The notes: generated by a model from the letters alone, not told the origin. Positions 19,001 through 28,462 are shown, counted from the first letter of the stretch. The stretch is 64,000 nt of DNA from Singulisphaera sp. GP187 (GCF_900129635.1 NZ_FSRB01000001.1:3759501-3823500); one strand, 5' to 3'. Program-made: numbers and translations.

Positions 19001-19471
19001 ATGCGACGAATGATCATGGCCGCCATGGCCGTGTTGTTGAGCGGTTGTGGCGAATCGGGCCCGAAACTGCTTCCCATCAGTGGTACAGTCACGAACAACG
19101 GCAAGCCCGTCGAAGGGGCGAGCGTAATTTTTACCCCGGAACCGTCGAACGCTCTCGCCCAGCCGGCGACCGCCGAGAGTGGACCCGACGGGAAGTATCA
19201 GCTCATGACCCGCGACCAACCGGGAGTGGCGGCTGGTAAGTTTCAGGTCGCGGTCCTCAAGGTCCCTCCTCCACCCGCGAGCACGAACGAATCGTTCAAG
19301 GACGACCCGTTCATGGCACAGCTCTCGGCATCGGCACCCGACGCGAAGAAGAAGAATGATCCGGCGTCCGCAACACTCGAAGGTAACTTCGAGCGTGAAG
19401 TGACCGCTGAGGAACCGGTGATGGACTTCGATATCAAGTCGAAGTCGACCACCGCGACCGAGAAGAAGTAA
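19001..19471 (+). CDS. Small lipoprotein with carboxypeptidase-regulatory-like domain
   Basis: A 156-aa protein with a lipoprotein signal: hydrophobic MAAMAVLL, then lipobox LSGC near residue 15. A beta-rich segment follows, with ISGTVTNNGKPVEGASVIFTP and GPDGKYQL, typical of carboxypeptidase regulatory-like (transthyretin-fold) domains, then a lysine-rich end. The ATG at 19001 is preceded by GAGGA. Planctomycete DUF1559 genes are often followed by such a protein, so the two may work together at the cell surface; the function is unknown. A strong terminator follows. Confidence 0.85.
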   Translation: MRRMIMAAMAVLLSGCGESGPKLLPISGTVTNNGKPVEGASVIFTPEPSNALAQPATAESGPDGKYQLMTRDQPGVAAGKFQVAVLKVPPPPASTNESFKDDPFMAQLSASAPDAKKKNDPASATLEGNFEREVTAEEPVMDFDIKSKSTTATEKK

Positions 19472-19527
19472 GTTCCTTTCCCCGTGGGAATGGCCCTGAA
19501 CTTGAGCTTCCGCACTCCAAATCATGC

Positions 19528-19563
19528 AGCGGGGCGGGACGGTGAAAACCGTTCCGCCCCGCT
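19528..19563 (+). terminator. Intrinsic terminator after the DUF1559/lipoprotein pair
   Basis: A 16-bp stem (19528-19543 with 19548-19563, one G-T wobble, loop GAAA) lies 56 nt after the lipoprotein stop and is followed by TCATTTG. The GAAA tetraloop and GC-rich stem make it very stable. Confidence 0.85.
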
Positions 19564-19868
19564 TCATTTGTGGGTTTCAGTTCCTTCTTGACGGGGTTTC
19601 CCGCGCTCCGCCGAGGCCGCATCGCCGTCCCGACGTCCACAAGGCTTAGGAATCCTTGGGGCTTTTCCCTTGCAACCGGCTCCATGGGCGATTACGACGT
19701 ATCGCGGAACCACTCAATGGGACACGGCTCGCCGACCACCACCGAAAATCGTTGCAATGCCCGCGATGCCGATGGCAGGGGTCGTCGCAAACGCTCCGAC
19801 CCGGTAGTCGGCGGCGATCGGCGAGGGGTGTCACGATCTGCAAACGCCTCGAACCTCGGAGTCGTCCC
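19564..19868. other. Intergenic, nothing recognised
   Basis: About 300 bp between the terminator and the DUF6807 gene. Small frames here overlap each other and resemble nothing. Presumed promoter region of the DUF6807 gene. Confidence 0.4.
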
Positions 19869-21137
19869 ATGACTGCCTCGACGCGGTACACCCCACTCGC
19901 GGTACTCGGCTGGGCTCTGGCCCTGCTTTCGGGGAGGCCGGCCAGCGCGGCGGACGCCTCGCCTCGTTCGATCGTCAATCGGCCCGTCGTGATTCATGCG
20001 AACGGAGCGAGTGGCGCCGGCCGTTTCGTGGTCGCCGAGCTCAAGGGAACGCTCCCTCCGGGCCTCTACACCCTGAAGCAGGGCGACAATGGCACGGCCT
20101 CACCGGCCGAGGTCTTCGAATCGGCGGGTAAGACGTTCATCGCCCTGACGACCGACCGCGCCGAGGCCGACGGCACCGGCTCCTACACGATCTCGGGGCG
20201 TGAAGCGACCGAGTCGGGCCAAGCCATCGCCCCTGACCGCCTCAAGGCCAATGAGATTCCCATCGAGACCGGCGGTCAACCGTTTGCGACTTACATCAGC
20301 GGTGAGCCGTTCAAACCATACTACTTTCCCGTCATCGGACCGACCGGCGCCTCCTACACCCGGGCCTACCCCATGAAGGTGGTCAAAGGGGAAGATGAGG
20401 ATCACCCCCATCAACGGTCGTTGTTTTTTACACATGGAAATGTGAACGGCTTCGATTTCTGGGCTTCCGACCCGAAGAACAAACCCAATCCCAAGTTCGG
20501 ATCGATCAAGGAAACCGCGCGCACCATCGTTCACAATGGCCAGCTCGCCGCCGTGATCCGGACGACCGACGATTGGGTCGGGCCCGATGGCAAGAAGGTG
20601 CTCGAAGACGAACGCGTGGTCGGCTTCTACGGGCTCGGGAAGAATCGGGTCATCGACTTCGACGTGACCCTGAAGGCGACCGACGGTCCGGTGACCTTCG
20701 GCGACACGAAGGAGGGGATGTTCGGACTCCGAGTCGCCTCGAGCATGGACGTGAAGAGCAAGACCAACGCCGGGGGCAAGATCGTCAACGCCGAGGGGCT
20801 CACCGACGACGGAGCCTGGGGCAAGGCCTCCCCCTGGGTCGACTACACGGGCCCGGTGGAAGGGAAGACGGTCGGAATTGCGATCCTGAACCACCCCGAT
20901 AGCTTCCGCTATCCGACCACCTGGCACGTCCGGACCTACGGCCTCTTCGCCGCCAATCCGTTCGGTTGGCACGACTTCGGCCAGCCGCGGTCCGGCGAGT
21001 ACGTGCTCCCGAACGGGGAGTCGATCCGGTTCCGCTACCGCCTGATTCTCCACGCCGGCGACACGGCTGCGGCCAACCTGCCCGCCGAATTCCAGGCGTA
21101 TGCCAAGCCACCGCGCGTCGAAGTCGAGGCCAAGTGA
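19869..21137 (+). CDS. Secreted DUF6807 (PmoA-like) protein
   Basis: A 422-aa exported protein. The signal peptide ends near SGRPASAADA. The central block DHPHQRSLFFTHGNVNGFDFW is diagnostic of the family named DUF6807 or 'PmoA family', which is unrelated in mechanism to particulate methane monooxygenase despite the name. Members are common in planctomycetes and verrucomicrobia next to sugar-handling genes; the activity is not known to me. The ATG at 19869 is favoured by CGGAG upstream and the signal peptide after it. The neighbours do not suggest a pathway. Confidence 0.85.
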   Translation: MTASTRYTPLAVLGWALALLSGRPASAADASPRSIVNRPVVIHANGASGAGRFVVAELKGTLPPGLYTLKQGDNGTASPAEVFESAGKTFIALTTDRAEADGTGSYTISGREATESGQAIAPDRLKANEIPIETGGQPFATYISGEPFKPYYFPVIGPTGASYTRAYPMKVVKGEDEDHPHQRSLFFTHGNVNGFDFWASDPKNKPNPKFGSIKETARTIVHNGQLAAVIRTTDDWVGPDGKKVLEDERVVGFYGLGKNRVIDFDVTLKATDGPVTFGDTKEGMFGLRVASSMDVKSKTNAGGKIVNAEGLTDDGAWGKASPWVDYTGPVEGKTVGIAILNHPDSFRYPTTWHVRTYGLFAANPFGWHDFGQPRSGEYVLPNGESIRFRYRLILHAGDTAAANLPAEFQAYAKPPRVEVEAK

Positions 21138-21311
21138 CGGTGTGACCGCGACACACGAATCGCTGAGGCAAGCCGTCTGATGGGGGTCAGGTCAGGTTGC
21201 TCTGGTGGTCCCGTCTCCGAGTTGAAACAATAGACGGGTCCACCCTGGGGAACGATCTTTCCCCTCCCCTGTCGGCGCGTCCTCCTCGCGGCCTTTCCGA
21301 GAGTTGTTGCT

Positions 21312-23291
21312 ATGGCGATTGGTCCTTCGCTGCTCGCAGTCCTGCGAAAGCGTCCAGGGCCAAGTTCGCGCTGGCCGCTGGCGATTCTGGCGCTCGTCGC
21401 GCTGGCGATTCTGCTCGGACCGTTACTCTTCGACCTATTCATGGTCATCCCTTGGCCCACGCGAAAGCGAATGGGGCAGGCCATTTTCCTGACGATCCTG
21501 GCGCTGGGGTTCCGCCGCCTTCTGACCGTAAAGCCCGGGGACGCCTGGCCGGCCCCGTCCCGCGAAGCCGGTGCCGACCGCTCGAGCGTCTGGCTGCCCT
21601 GGGCCTTGCAGATCGCGGTCGCCTCATTGGCGGTGCCCCTGCTCAGTCATCCCGAAAACCTCGGCTTCGGGGATTGGGACTATTTCCTCGAAAAATTTGA
21701 GAGCATCCGGCGGGTGATCCTCGTCGCGCACCAGTTTCCCTGGTGGACCCCGTGGTGCCGGGGCGGCTTCCCCCTGGCGAGCGACCCGCAGTGTGGCGTC
21801 TTCTCGATCGCCACGCCCCTGGTTTTGCTGCTCGGAACGTCGACGGGGCTGCATCTGGCTACCGTGATCGACCTGATGATCGCCGTCGAGGGGGCGCGCC
21901 GGCTCGCCTGGACCTGGTTCCGCGAGCCCTGGGCGGCGGCCGCGGCGGCCCTGATCTACGGGGTCAATGGCGGCGTGCTCGTCTACACGGTCGCCGGGCA
22001 CTTCATCCCGATGAGCTATTGCGCTCTGCCCTGGCTCCTCCTCTCCGCATTCCGGATCGGCCACCGGTTCCGGGATGGCCTCTGGCTCGGCTTCTGGGCC
22101 GCCTTCGCGGTGCTCAGCGGAATCCAGTATCCCACCCTCTACGGCTTGCTTCTCGCCGGGCTCGTCTGGATTCGCGCCTTGCGCGTCCAGCCAGGACCGC
22201 TTCGCGGCCGACTCGTGTGGCATACCGTCGCGGCGGTTGGCGTCGGGCTCGCCCTGGCCGGCTGGCGGCTGGCCACCACCGCGCTCGTGTTAGCCGACTT
22301 TCCGCGGAAGTGGCAGTCGTCGTTCGACGCCTCGGTCGGCGAGGTCCTCGACTGGATGCTCTACAAGCCGGGGCCGGCCGTCCTCAAGGCCGCCACCTCG
22401 ACCTACTTCTGGGAGTCCGCCTGCTACGTCGGGCCGGCCGTCCTCCTCCTGGCCCTGATCAGCCTGATTCACGGCTGGCGGTGGTGGCACACGCTGACCT
22501 TCCTCGGTCTCTGGTTGGCCATCGGCTCGATCCGCTGGACCCATCCGAGCTACTGGCTGGCGCAAGGACCGGTTTTCTCCACCATGCACGTCGTGACCCG
22601 ATGGCGGATTCCCGCCATGCTCGGGCTTGGCCTCTCGGCCGCAAGCGTCCTCGCCCGGTGGCGGACTCAGGGGAACGCGTTCCACCGCGCTCTGGCCGCG
22701 GGCCTGGTCATCATGATCGCGGCCGATCTGATTGGCTACGGCCATCAGATTTTCGCGGTCGCCTCGAGCGTCGAGCCGGTGGAGTCGCTCTTTCCAGGCC
22801 CCCCCACCGCCACGTTGGTGAACGTCGAGAACGGTCTCGGATTCGCGGCCGTCCTCCGAGGCTACGGGATCGTCCGGGGCTATCAACCCCTGCTCGGCTA
22901 CGACCGCAACCTACCGACCGCCCGGCTCTGGCAGGGCCACACCCGTTACCGAGGCGAGGCCTGGACCAACGACGATGCGCCTCTGACCACCGAGTTCTGG
23001 AGTCCGAATCGAATCGTGTATCGGACGCGGCCGGGGCAAGTGGTCGAGATCAACCAGAATCCCGGCTCATGGTGGCGGATCAACGGCGCGTTCGCGTTCC
23101 CGAACCAGAAATGCGCGGAGTGGACGAAACCGTTCGTGGCACGGGCCGATTCCCAGGGCCGTCTCGAGTTGCGGATCGCACCTAAGGGCCTCGCGCTCGG
23201 CTGGGGACTGCACGCCTTCGGAATCGCTGTCGTCCTCAGCGCGGCCCTGGCTTGCCGGCGGCGGTGGAACCAGGCCCCGCTCGCGACCTGA
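21312..23291 (+). CDS. Large polytopic membrane protein, YfhO/GT-C-like
   Basis: A 659-aa protein with roughly 11-13 hydrophobic segments and a short soluble C-terminal part. Residues about 105-180 contain an extracytoplasmic loop with acidic and tryptophan-rich sequence (FGDWDYFLEKF, FPWWTPWCRGGFPL), followed by many helices. This layout resembles YfhO and other GT-C-type membrane glycosyltransferase-like proteins, but I see no decisive catalytic motif. A role in sugar transfer to lipids or proteins is a guess. It ends 1 bp before the convergent cyclo-ligase stop codon. Confidence 0.6.
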   Translation: MAIGPSLLAVLRKRPGPSSRWPLAILALVALAILLGPLLFDLFMVIPWPTRKRMGQAIFLTILALGFRRLLTVKPGDAWPAPSREAGADRSSVWLPWALQIAVASLAVPLLSHPENLGFGDWDYFLEKFESIRRVILVAHQFPWWTPWCRGGFPLASDPQCGVFSIATPLVLLLGTSTGLHLATVIDLMIAVEGARRLAWTWFREPWAAAAAALIYGVNGGVLVYTVAGHFIPMSYCALPWLLLSAFRIGHRFRDGLWLGFWAAFAVLSGIQYPTLYGLLLAGLVWIRALRVQPGPLRGRLVWHTVAAVGVGLALAGWRLATTALVLADFPRKWQSSFDASVGEVLDWMLYKPGPAVLKAATSTYFWESACYVGPAVLLLALISLIHGWRWWHTLTFLGLWLAIGSIRWTHPSYWLAQGPVFSTMHVVTRWRIPAMLGLGLSAASVLARWRTQGNAFHRALAAGLVIMIAADLIGYGHQIFAVASSVEPVESLFPGPPTATLVNVENGLGFAAVLRGYGIVRGYQPLLGYDRNLPTARLWQGHTRYRGEAWTNDDAPLTTEFWSPNRIVYRTRPGQVVEINQNPGSWWRINGAFAFPNQKCAEWTKPFVARADSQGRLELRIAPKGLALGWGLHAFGIAVVLSAALACRRRWNQAPLAT

Positions 23292-23292
23292 T

Positions 23293-23934
23293 TCAAGCGC
23301 GATCGGAATCGTCGTCCCGCCACACGGGATTCGCCCCCGTGTCCTCGGGTCGAGGACAGACGACGGTCGTCCCTGGTGAGACGACGCCGTCGAGCGACAC
23401 GTCATGAGGCTCGACGGGCAGCGCATCGACCATCTGGCAATCGAACGCGAGCGCCCAGCGCGGCACGTCGTGTCGAAGGGTCGGCAGCAAGCGGTCGTAG
23501 TGCCCCGCTCCTCGACCGATCCGATACCCGCGGGCATCAAATGCAAGCCCTGGGACGAGAACCCAGTCGACCTGTTCCGGTTCGACCTCGGGGCAGCCGT
23601 CGTGCGGCTCGGGAATCCCGAGCATCCCACGTTTGAAATCGGTGTTGAGGTCCCCGACCCGGTAGAGCCGGAGTCGCCGTTGGACTCGATCGACGCGGGG
23701 ACAGACCAGGTGCTTGCCCTGCTCCAGCGCGACCTCCAACATCGACTGAGTCGCGATCTCTTCGGGAAAGGCCGTGGCGTAGAGCAAGACCGACTTTGCG
23801 GCGGCGAACCCTGGAAGACTCGTGAATCGCGCGGCGAGGTTCGCCTCATGAGTCCGTCGATCCGCCGGGTCGAGTGCCAGGATCCGCTCGACCATCGCCT
23901 TGCGGAGTTCTCGCTTCCGCGCCCGGAGATCCAT
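23293..23934 (-). CDS. 5-formyltetrahydrofolate cyclo-ligase
   Basis: A 213-aa protein that should convert 5-formyl-THF to 5,10-methenyl-THF using ATP. It starts MDLRARKRELRKAM, a typical N-terminus, and contains VDWVLVPGLAFDARGYRIGRG followed by AGHYDRLL, the family signature around the substrate and Mg-ATP site. The ATG at 23934 is chosen because homology begins there; the open frame to 24069 has no similarity. It is convergent with the membrane-protein gene, the stops being 1 bp apart. Confidence 0.93.
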   Translation of the reverse strand: MDLRARKRELRKAMVERILALDPADRRTHEANLAARFTSLPGFAAAKSVLLYATAFPEEIATQSMLEVALEQGKHLVCPRVDRVQRRLRLYRVGDLNTDFKRGMLGIPEPHDGCPEVEPEQVDWVLVPGLAFDARGYRIGRGAGHYDRLLPTLRHDVPRWALAFDCQMVDALPVEPHDVSLDGVVSPGTTVVCPRPEDTGANPVWRDDDSDRA

Positions 23935-24356
23935 GGCCTTAACGTCCTGACCGAGGGAAAAAAGAATCGGCCCGCGATCACGTCCGGAATCCCGGAAGTA
24001 ACCACGGGCACGATTAGGTTGGCCTCCACCGCAATGCCGTCGGAGCGCTTTTGAGAACCCGCAGTTCAAGTGGGCGCCTTAGACCTTCAGGGACAAGCCC
24101 AGAGGTATTGAATCGGCTCCCAACGGGTTTTCATTGGTTCGCCAAAAGTACACCCCTTCTCGTACATGGCAGAGGCATGTCCAGCCGAGACCAGACAGGC
24201 TTAGTCTAGCCGCGACTGACCTCGCCTTCAAGCAGAAAGAGGACGAAAACGACCCGACCGCCCGCTCGCCCCCCATCGTGGAAACAGAACACCAGGATTT
24301 CGATGATTCGCTCGCCCGTAAGGCGAGCGGGGAGCTCGCTGGTCGCCAAGACGGGT
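23935..24356. other. Intergenic region with one hairpin
   Basis: About 420 bp between the cyclo-ligase start and the UvrB/UvrC-motif gene end. No gene is supported. It holds the hairpin at 24309-24329 and presumably the cyclo-ligase promoter. Confidence 0.4.
24309..24329 (-). terminator. GCTCGCC-type hairpin after the UvrB/UvrC-motif gene
   Basis: An 8-bp stem CGCTCGCC/GGCGAGCG (24309-24316 with 24322-24329, 5-nt loop) lies 28 nt downstream of the minus-strand gene ending at 24357. Its core equals that of the hairpins at 6254-6284 and 35041-35074. Confidence 0.6.
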
Positions 24357-25205
24357 CTAGGGATGCGGCTCAGACGAGGCGATCTCGGTCCCTCGAAGGC
24401 GCACGAGTTGGTCGCGGATCCGGGCGGCCTCTTCATAGTCTTCCAGGGCCACCGCCAGCTCGAGCTGCTGCTCCAGTCGTTCCAGGGGACCTCGAGGGCG
24501 GTTGCTCTCGATGTCGCGTTTCCAACGGATCAGGAAGCCCAACTCCATGCATTCGGCCTCGTGGTCCGACTGCTCGTAGTCTTTGAGGAACTCACGGATC
24601 CCCTCGATCCCTTCGTCGATTTGTACGATCGCCTGGGAGGAGTCGTTCTTCGCGAGCGCGTCCAGCGCCAGGGCGCGGGTCCGCATCATCATCACGTAGG
24701 GTCGGTATTGGTCGAACTCGATCTTGTCCCGCGGGCGCGACGCATGCCGGACCACGAAGGCAAAAAGGCGGAGGTTCCGGTCGGTGTCCCGCACCACCAG
24801 GTCGTACCGCTGGAGATGGAACGCCGCAAGATAACGCTGATAATACTGTCTCCCCTCCTGCATCAGGGCCGCGCAGGCGGCGATGTCGAGGGAGAAGTCG
24901 TCGGCTGAGGAGCGGGCCTCGTAGAGTTCCAGCAGCGACTCGTGATCGTCGGGTCTCCGGCCATCGGGCCGACCCGACATTTCCATCTGAAGCAGACCGA
25001 GGTCCATCCGCATCTGGATCTTGTCGCGGCCGTCGTCTCCCGTCACGATCCGGACCTGCATTTCGTCCGGGTCATGCTCCCAGCCAGTCAGGATGGGCGT
25101 GATGTCCTTGCTCAATCGATGCGCCTCCCCTGTCTTGGGCCGCGGTTCTCGGATCCTGTTTTCATCCCAAGGGGAATTGTACGGTGACGAGGAAAGCGGG
25201 ACCAT
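24357..25205 (-). CDS. UvrB/UvrC-motif protein
   Basis: A soluble protein of about 282 aa. The C-terminus holds a UvrB/UvrC motif, LEQQLELAVALEDYEEAARI followed by RDQL, the helical hairpin by which UvrB and UvrC contact each other and which is reused in other proteins. The central part (WEHDPDEMQVRIVTGDDGRDKI, then tyrosine-rich helical sequence) looks conserved but I cannot name a domain. The start is uncertain: the ATG at 25205 is used, while the frame is open to 25385 and a TTG nearer the conserved part is possible. A DNA-repair role is not implied by the motif alone. Confidence 0.75.
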   Translation of the reverse strand: MVPLSSSPYNSPWDENRIREPRPKTGEAHRLSKDITPILTGWEHDPDEMQVRIVTGDDGRDKIQMRMDLGLLQMEMSGRPDGRRPDDHESLLELYEARSSADDFSLDIAACAALMQEGRQYYQRYLAAFHLQRYDLVVRDTDRNLRLFAFVVRHASRPRDKIEFDQYRPYVMMMRTRALALDALAKNDSSQAIVQIDEGIEGIREFLKDYEQSDHEAECMELGFLIRWKRDIESNRPRGPLERLEQQLELAVALEDYEEAARIRDQLVRLRGTEIASSEPHP

Positions 25206-25316
25206 CGAGGATTGGTAAAAGGGGAGGGATGATTTCCGTTTGACTCCGCGCCGGGCTTGGTGCCACGGCCCCTCTGGTTCGTGAGGCCGCGACGCTCGAT
25301 CCCTGGAAAACACCAC

Positions 25317-25355
25317 GCGGCCCGCGTCGAGCAAAGGGTGCTCGGCGCGGGCCGC
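25317..25355 (-). terminator. Strong hairpin after the DUF4912 gene
   Basis: A 17-bp stem (25317-25333 with 25339-25355, one T-G wobble, loop AAGGG) lies just downstream of the minus-strand DUF4912 gene. A further CACC/GGTG pairing can extend it. No T-run follows. Confidence 0.75.
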
Positions 25356-25404
25356 GAGGTGTCGTCGTGAAGGCGATCGCATCAAACGCGGTCGCCGACG
25401 AGTC

Positions 25405-26478
25405 TCAGAGTTCGTTGCCGTCGTGAATCATCGGCTCCAACTCCTTGGTGTTCCGCTCGACGGCCAACACGATCGTCCGCTCTTCAACCCCGTCGGGGCT
25501 GGCGGCGACCGCCGGGATGATCTGCCGAGAGTCGGGGAGGCTGAACCGAACGGTAAAGGTCCCGTCAGGCCGCAGCTGCACCGGCTCTCCCTGGAGCGTG
25601 ACCCGAGCATTCGGTTCGGTGGTGCCGTAGACGATCAGCTCCGCGTCGATCTCGAAGTGAAAATCGCGCCCGAGCGACGCCAACGCCCCCGTGCCGAGAC
25701 TCTGGAGCGAGAGGCCCTGCATCGGCCGCCGCAGTCGCTCCTCGAACAAGTCCCGCAGATCGTTAGTCCCGGCGGGGTGACTCGCGTTCCCCCCCGATTG
25801 ACTGTAGATCTTCTGGAACTGCTCCTGCACGCTGGCCCAGTTCTCGTCCAACACGTCGGAAACACCCGCCTTGGGAGTGCTGACGACGTTCGATCGCGCC
25901 AGGACAAAGAACTTGCCCCGACGAGCCAGGTAGCCAATGTCAATTCGATACGCCCGCGGGGGCGAAGTGACGTCGATGTACCAGTTGTTCACCCCCCCGT
26001 GAATCTCGATGTCGCGGACATGACGTTCCGATGCCGAGGTCGTATCTTCACTGGTCACATCCACGACCCGAAGGATCGGCCGGGCCGTGTGCCAGTCCTG
26101 CCCGAGTGCCGCCTGGGCCCGGGCCAGCGTCGAACGACTCAACTCCCAGTAAGCATGCAGCCAGTACGGATCGCGGACCATGGCGATGATCCGGTCCTTC
26201 ACGCAGGCGTGGTCGAGGGACCGAGGCGGGACGACCGTCAACGGACGGGCGGGGGTTGAAGGCGCGGGCATTTTGCGCGACGCGTTCGGATTGATCTCCA
26301 CTGACGGAACCGATTTTACCGCGGACTTGCCTGCCGACTTCTTCGGCGTTGTGGCAGGGACGGATAACGCCTTGATCAGTTGATCTTTGCGCATCGCATG
26401 CCACCCGACAATCCCTTGATCTTTGGCCAATTGCGCCAGATACTTCTTATTGCAGTCCTTGAGCGTATCGACGGTCAT
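25405..26478 (-). CDS. Rho-N and DUF4912 domain protein
   Basis: A 357-aa protein. Residues 1-40 (TLKDCNKKYLAQLAKDQGI and MRKDQLIKAL) match the SAP-like Rho termination factor N-terminal helical domain. After a basic linker, residues about 90-230 match DUF4912: IIAMVRDPYWLHAYWELSR, LRVVDVT, NNWYIDVTSPPRAYRIDIGY. The rest is beta-rich with an acidic end. DUF4912 proteins often carry a Rho-N segment and occur in planctomycetes, cyanobacteria and firmicutes; their role is unknown, though glycogen-related neighbourhoods have been noted for related proteins. The ATG at 26478 starts the Rho-N homology. Its upstream region is shared with the ATP synthase promoter. Confidence 0.88.
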   Translation of the reverse strand: MTVDTLKDCNKKYLAQLAKDQGIVGWHAMRKDQLIKALSVPATTPKKSAGKSAVKSVPSVEINPNASRKMPAPSTPARPLTVVPPRSLDHACVKDRIIAMVRDPYWLHAYWELSRSTLARAQAALGQDWHTARPILRVVDVTSEDTTSASERHVRDIEIHGGVNNWYIDVTSPPRAYRIDIGYLARRGKFFVLARSNVVSTPKAGVSDVLDENWASVQEQFQKIYSQSGGNASHPAGTNDLRDLFEERLRRPMQGLSLQSLGTGALASLGRDFHFEIDAELIVYGTTEPNARVTLQGEPVQLRPDGTFTVRFSLPDSRQIIPAVAASPDGVEERTIVLAVERNTKELEPMIHDGNEL

Positions 26479-27140
26479 GCGGGCCACTCCGTCTCTATCC
26501 GCGGTGTTGCTGAGGGAACGCGGATTCGGACAAGGAACGCGTGGATCATCCCTGAGTGAGCCGATCCGGAAAACTCCATGCCTCCCGGACTGAGGAACCG
26601 TCCAGTCAGCCACGAAAAGGAGAGAGGCGATGCCACCAACGCCCGCGTTCGGAGGCCCATCAAACGAATAAAAGGCGACTCTCTCGCCCGTCAGGTTACG
26701 GGAAGAGGCCGCCTTTCACGTTGATCGGATCCGGAGCGCAAGGGTGACATCATATGCAGGTCCCCACTCTGGCTCATACCGGACTAATACCTAGCAACTC
26801 GCTTCGTAGGTCATAACAAATCCCACCTCTGCTGTCAAACAAAAATCCCCTCTCAGTGTCCGCCCGTGGACAAATCCCGAAATCTGTAACATTCCGAACG
26901 AACCGGCCCGCCCCCCAACCGTGGGGGTTCGCGAACTCCCCAAAACCTGTTGCCACAACACAATCGATGACATTGTGAAAAATTTCTCGAAGATTGCCTG
27001 TGGACGGTTGACAGGGCAAATGGGGCGGGTATAAATATTCTCGAAACGTTGGTTCGCCACTGCTGCGAGGTCTCCCGGCTGATCGAAATCGTTCGGGGTC
27101 TCGCCCTCCGTCCTGAGATGGAAGGGCGCGGGAGGCGCTT
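26479..27140. other. Divergent control region between DUF4912 gene and ATP synthase operon
   Basis: About 660 bp without a supported gene; the long minus-strand frames here carry no family signature. It contains the inverted repeat CACAAT-N7-ATTGTG at 26959-26977 and the strong promoter at 27008-27035, both reading into the ATP synthase operon. The part from about 26780 to 27010 is clearly less GC-rich than the flanking genes. Confidence 0.6.
27008..27035 (+). promoter_or_regulatory. Near-consensus sigma-70 promoter of the ATP synthase operon
   Basis: TTGACA at 27008-27013 and TATAAA at 27030-27035 are separated by 16 bp. Transcription should begin near 27042, about 100 nt upstream of the first gene. 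A palindrome at 26959-26977 lies 30 bp further upstream and may bind a regulator. Confidence 0.8.
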
Positions 27141-27359
27141 GTGAACCAGCCTGAACCACGCTCGAGACTGTCCGTCGGAATCCAGTGGGCTTCCCGAATC
27201 TCCACCATCGGGTTGGAGTTCGCGCTCCCTCCATTGATGGGTGCGGGACTCGACCGCTGGTGGCGAACCAGCCCCCTGGCCACCCTAATTGGGGCGGTCT
27301 TGGGTTTTGCGGTCGGAATGATGCACCTCCTCCGGATCGCTCGCGAAGGATCCCGATGA
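27141..27359 (+). CDS. atpZ: AtpZ/AtpI-type small membrane protein of the ATP synthase operon
   Basis: A 72-aa protein with two transmembrane helices (about 22-40 and 46-64) and the conserved ISTIGLEFALPPLMGAGLDR and GAVLGFAVGMMHLLRIA blocks of AtpZ-like proteins. In other bacteria AtpZ and AtpI help assemble the c-ring or supply Mg2+/Ca2+. It starts with GTG, supported by GGGAGG 6 nt upstream. It stands first in the operon, where atpI/atpZ usually are; no separate AtpI follows, so this may serve both roles. Confidence 0.85.
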   Translation: MNQPEPRSRLSVGIQWASRISTIGLEFALPPLMGAGLDRWWRTSPLATLIGAVLGFAVGMMHLLRIAREGSR

Positions 27360-27495
27360 TCAAGCAACGCTTTCCCTGAAGTCGAGGGGGAAGCCGGACG
27401 GACGGGCTGACTGGGCGGATTGGTTCGCCCTGGCCAGTCTCGGTGACGTGTCGATCGCTGTCGCGGATTGATGAGAGAACAGGATCAAAGCAGCC

Positions 27496-28317
27496 ATGCC
27501 TGAGCACGGTCACAGTCCACTCAGCCACGTTGTCGACCATCCCAGTCTGGAATTCCCTCACTGGCAAGGTCCGACTTATTCGCTGGAGATGGAGCTACCG
27601 CGGATCGCCGGTCTGCAGATCACGCGGTTCATGGTCACCGAGGTGGTCGCCGCGATATTGATGCTGCTGATCCTGCCTCTGGTGGTCCGCCAGATCCGCA
27701 AGACTCCGGTGTCGCGTGGTTGGTTCGTGAATCTCTTCGAAGCCCTGCTCCTGTTTATTCGCGACCAGGTCGCGAGGCCCGCGATCGGCGGGCACGGAGC
27801 CGACAAGTTTCTCCCTTATCTCTGGACCCTGTTTTTCTTCATCCTGTTCAACAACCTGCTGGGCCTGGTCCCGGGCATGGCGTCGGCGACGGGGAATATC
27901 AACGTCACCGCGGTCCTGGCCTTGATGACGCTCGGCACGGTGGTTCTGGCCGGGATGCGTGAGATGGGGGTGGCTGGATTCTGGATTGGAATCGTGCCGC
28001 ACCTGGACGTCCCTTGGTGGCTCAAGCCGCCACTCTGGGGCTTGATGTTCGTGATCGAAGTGGCGGGCCTCTTGATTCGCCACGTCGTGCTGGCGGTTCG
28101 ATTGTTTGCGAATATGTTCGCCGGGCACGTCGTGCTGGCGGTGATCCTTGGGTTTATCATCATGGCCCAAGGATTCATCTTCTGGCCGGTGATGGGGGCA
28201 AGCGTCTTCGGCTTGATCCTCCTGAGCCTTCTCGAAATGTTCGTTGCGTTCTTGCAAGCGTACATTTTCACCTTCTTGTCCGCGTTGTTTATCGGCTCGG
28301 CGGTTCACCCGCACTGA
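27496..28317 (+). CDS. atpB: ATP synthase F0 subunit a
   Basis: A 273-aa membrane protein with at least five hydrophobic helices. The helix VVLAVRLFANMFAGHVVLAV carries the essential stator arginine in RLFANMFAGH. Downstream, LEMFVAFLQAYIFTFLSALF is the last helix typical of subunit a, with the E and Q of the proton half-channel. It forms the proton path next to the c-ring. The N-terminus is histidine-rich and extracytoplasmic. Confidence 0.97.
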   Translation: MPEHGHSPLSHVVDHPSLEFPHWQGPTYSLEMELPRIAGLQITRFMVTEVVAAILMLLILPLVVRQIRKTPVSRGWFVNLFEALLLFIRDQVARPAIGGHGADKFLPYLWTLFFFILFNNLLGLVPGMASATGNINVTAVLALMTLGTVVLAGMREMGVAGFWIGIVPHLDVPWWLKPPLWGLMFVIEVAGLLIRHVVLAVRLFANMFAGHVVLAVILGFIIMAQGFIFWPVMGASVFGLILLSLLEMFVAFLQAYIFTFLSALFIGSAVHPH

Positions 28318-28462
28318 GCCGGGGCAAGTGCGGTCGTACGGGTGGTCGTGTCACCCGGGGCGGAAGCTGATTTCGGCGCGCCGCCCCTTTCAACACGGCG
28401 GGCCGGACACGGCAACCGCAGATTCTCCCCTCATGTGAGACCATCTAGGAGACAAAGGTCCG

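Noticed and set aside
21743..23185. 480-codon plus-strand frame inside the membrane-protein gene
   Set aside because: Arginine/proline-rich shadow; the 659-aa frame has proper membrane helices.
26791..27567. 258-codon minus-strand frame over the ATP synthase control region
   Set aside because: Covers the strong plus-strand promoter and atpZ; composition is not protein-like.
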